A DNA stretch of 6,441 nt from Thiobacillaceae bacterium (GTDB taxonomy: Bacteria > Pseudomonadota > Gammaproteobacteria > Burkholderiales > Thiobacillaceae). Within the stretch, counting starts at the first letter, position 1. Each line of letters starts with the position of its first letter. The stretch covers positions 1 to 6,441 of the forward strand of contig JAAPAA010000012.1 of assembly GCA_012274165.1 (NCBI GenBank), in the 5' to 3' direction. The notes below the pieces were generated by a model that made no database searches, was not told the origin of the DNA, and worked only from the letters and a program-made list of their open reading frames with translations. This document shows positions 6,363-6,441 of this stretch, one piece after another. The translations under genes and the position numbers were made by a program.

Positions 6363-6385
6363 CGTCCCCGGTAGCCCCGGGAACG
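6363..6385 (-). promoter_or_regulatory. Hairpin covering the transposase ribosome binding site
   Basis: On the minus strand, CGTTCCCGG (6385-6377) pairs with CCGGGGACG (6371-6363) over nine positions, one of them a G-U pair, around the 5-base loop GGCTA. The 3' arm contains the GGGGA ribosome binding motif just before the ATG at 6359. In RNA this would hide the start signals, as is known for several insertion sequences that block translation from transcripts entering from outside. Confidence 0.5.
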
Positions 6386-6392
6386 ATCTTGG

Positions 6393-6441
6393 GCGACATC
6401 TCAACTTTGCCCAAAAGCGACATTACAACTTTGCCTCTACA
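6393..6441 (-). repeat. IS right end with two-unit terminal repeat
   Basis: Read inward on the minus strand, the outer unit GCAAAGTTGTAATGTCGC (6434-6417) and the inner unit GCAAAGTTGAGATGTCGC (6410-6393) are direct repeats at a 24-bp step, two bases apart in sequence. The outermost base of the element is the last base of the window. Confidence 0.75.

Larger units (their letters stand above)
4790..6441 (-). mobile_element. Insertion sequence, ISNCY / IS1202-like
   Basis: A 1652-bp element is bounded by inverted ends that start TGTCAAGG on the left and, read inward on the minus strand, TGTAGAGG on the right. Nineteen of the first 25 bases of the two ends agree. Each end carries two copies of a motif close to GCAAAGTTGAAATGTCGC, probably transposase binding sites. 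One intact DDE transposase gene fills most of the element. The right flank is outside the window, so no target-site duplication can be checked. The family assignment rests on the transposase signature, recognised from memory. Everything expected for activity appears intact. Confidence 0.8.

Noticed and set aside
5604..6374. Long plus-strand open frame (256 codons) opposite the transposase
   Set aside because: It mirrors the high-GC codon pattern of the transposase on the other strand, shows no domain, and the minus-strand protein has clear catalytic motifs.
1..6441. CRISPR array, phage genes or a defence system
   Set aside because: No regularly spaced repeats and no protein of such a system were found on either strand; the only mobile element is the IS.

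Overview
The window is GC-rich, with dense short intergenic gaps, and its protein families suggest a Pseudomonadota chromosome, probably beta- or gammaproteobacterial (Burkholderiales or Xanthomonadales-like). That placement is inferred from family resemblance; no rRNA or other marker gene is present.

Left part (1-2644), signalling and regulation: the C-terminal half of a sensor histidine kinase runs in from the left edge. It is followed by a remnant of an AraC-type DNA-binding domain on the opposite strand. Two tandem, related but diverged Crp/Fnr-family regulators come next, separated by 41 bp that contain a 20-bp near-palindrome.

Middle (2713-4471), two genes with single-base frameshifts and a small lipoprotein: a crotonase (enoyl-CoA hydratase/isomerase) gene follows the regulators on the + strand. 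Its catalytic glutamates are kept, but one missing base near 3165 breaks it. Convergent to it, 28 bp away, is a minus-strand gene for a stand-alone RsbRD N-terminal-type sensory domain. It also lacks one base, near 3667, and it has a credible promoter and ribosome binding site. Upstream of that, on the same strand, lies a small Pro/Ala/Ser-rich predicted lipoprotein.

Right part (4790-6441): a complete-looking insertion sequence of the ISNCY/IS1202-like type. It has an intact DDE transposase, two-unit terminal repeats at each end, a hairpin over the transposase ribosome binding site and a large inverted repeat after the transposase stop. The last base of the window coincides with the outer base of the IS.

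How the genes may work together (inference): a kinase, two Crp/Fnr regulators and an RsbRD-type domain protein suggest a stress or environmental signalling neighbourhood. The crotonase would be its only metabolic gene. No defence system, CRISPR array or rRNA was found, and no convincing tRNA. The most notable points are the paired frameshifts, the isolated RsbRD-like domain, the Cys/His motifs shared by the Crp pair, and the likely translational shut-off hairpin of the transposase.
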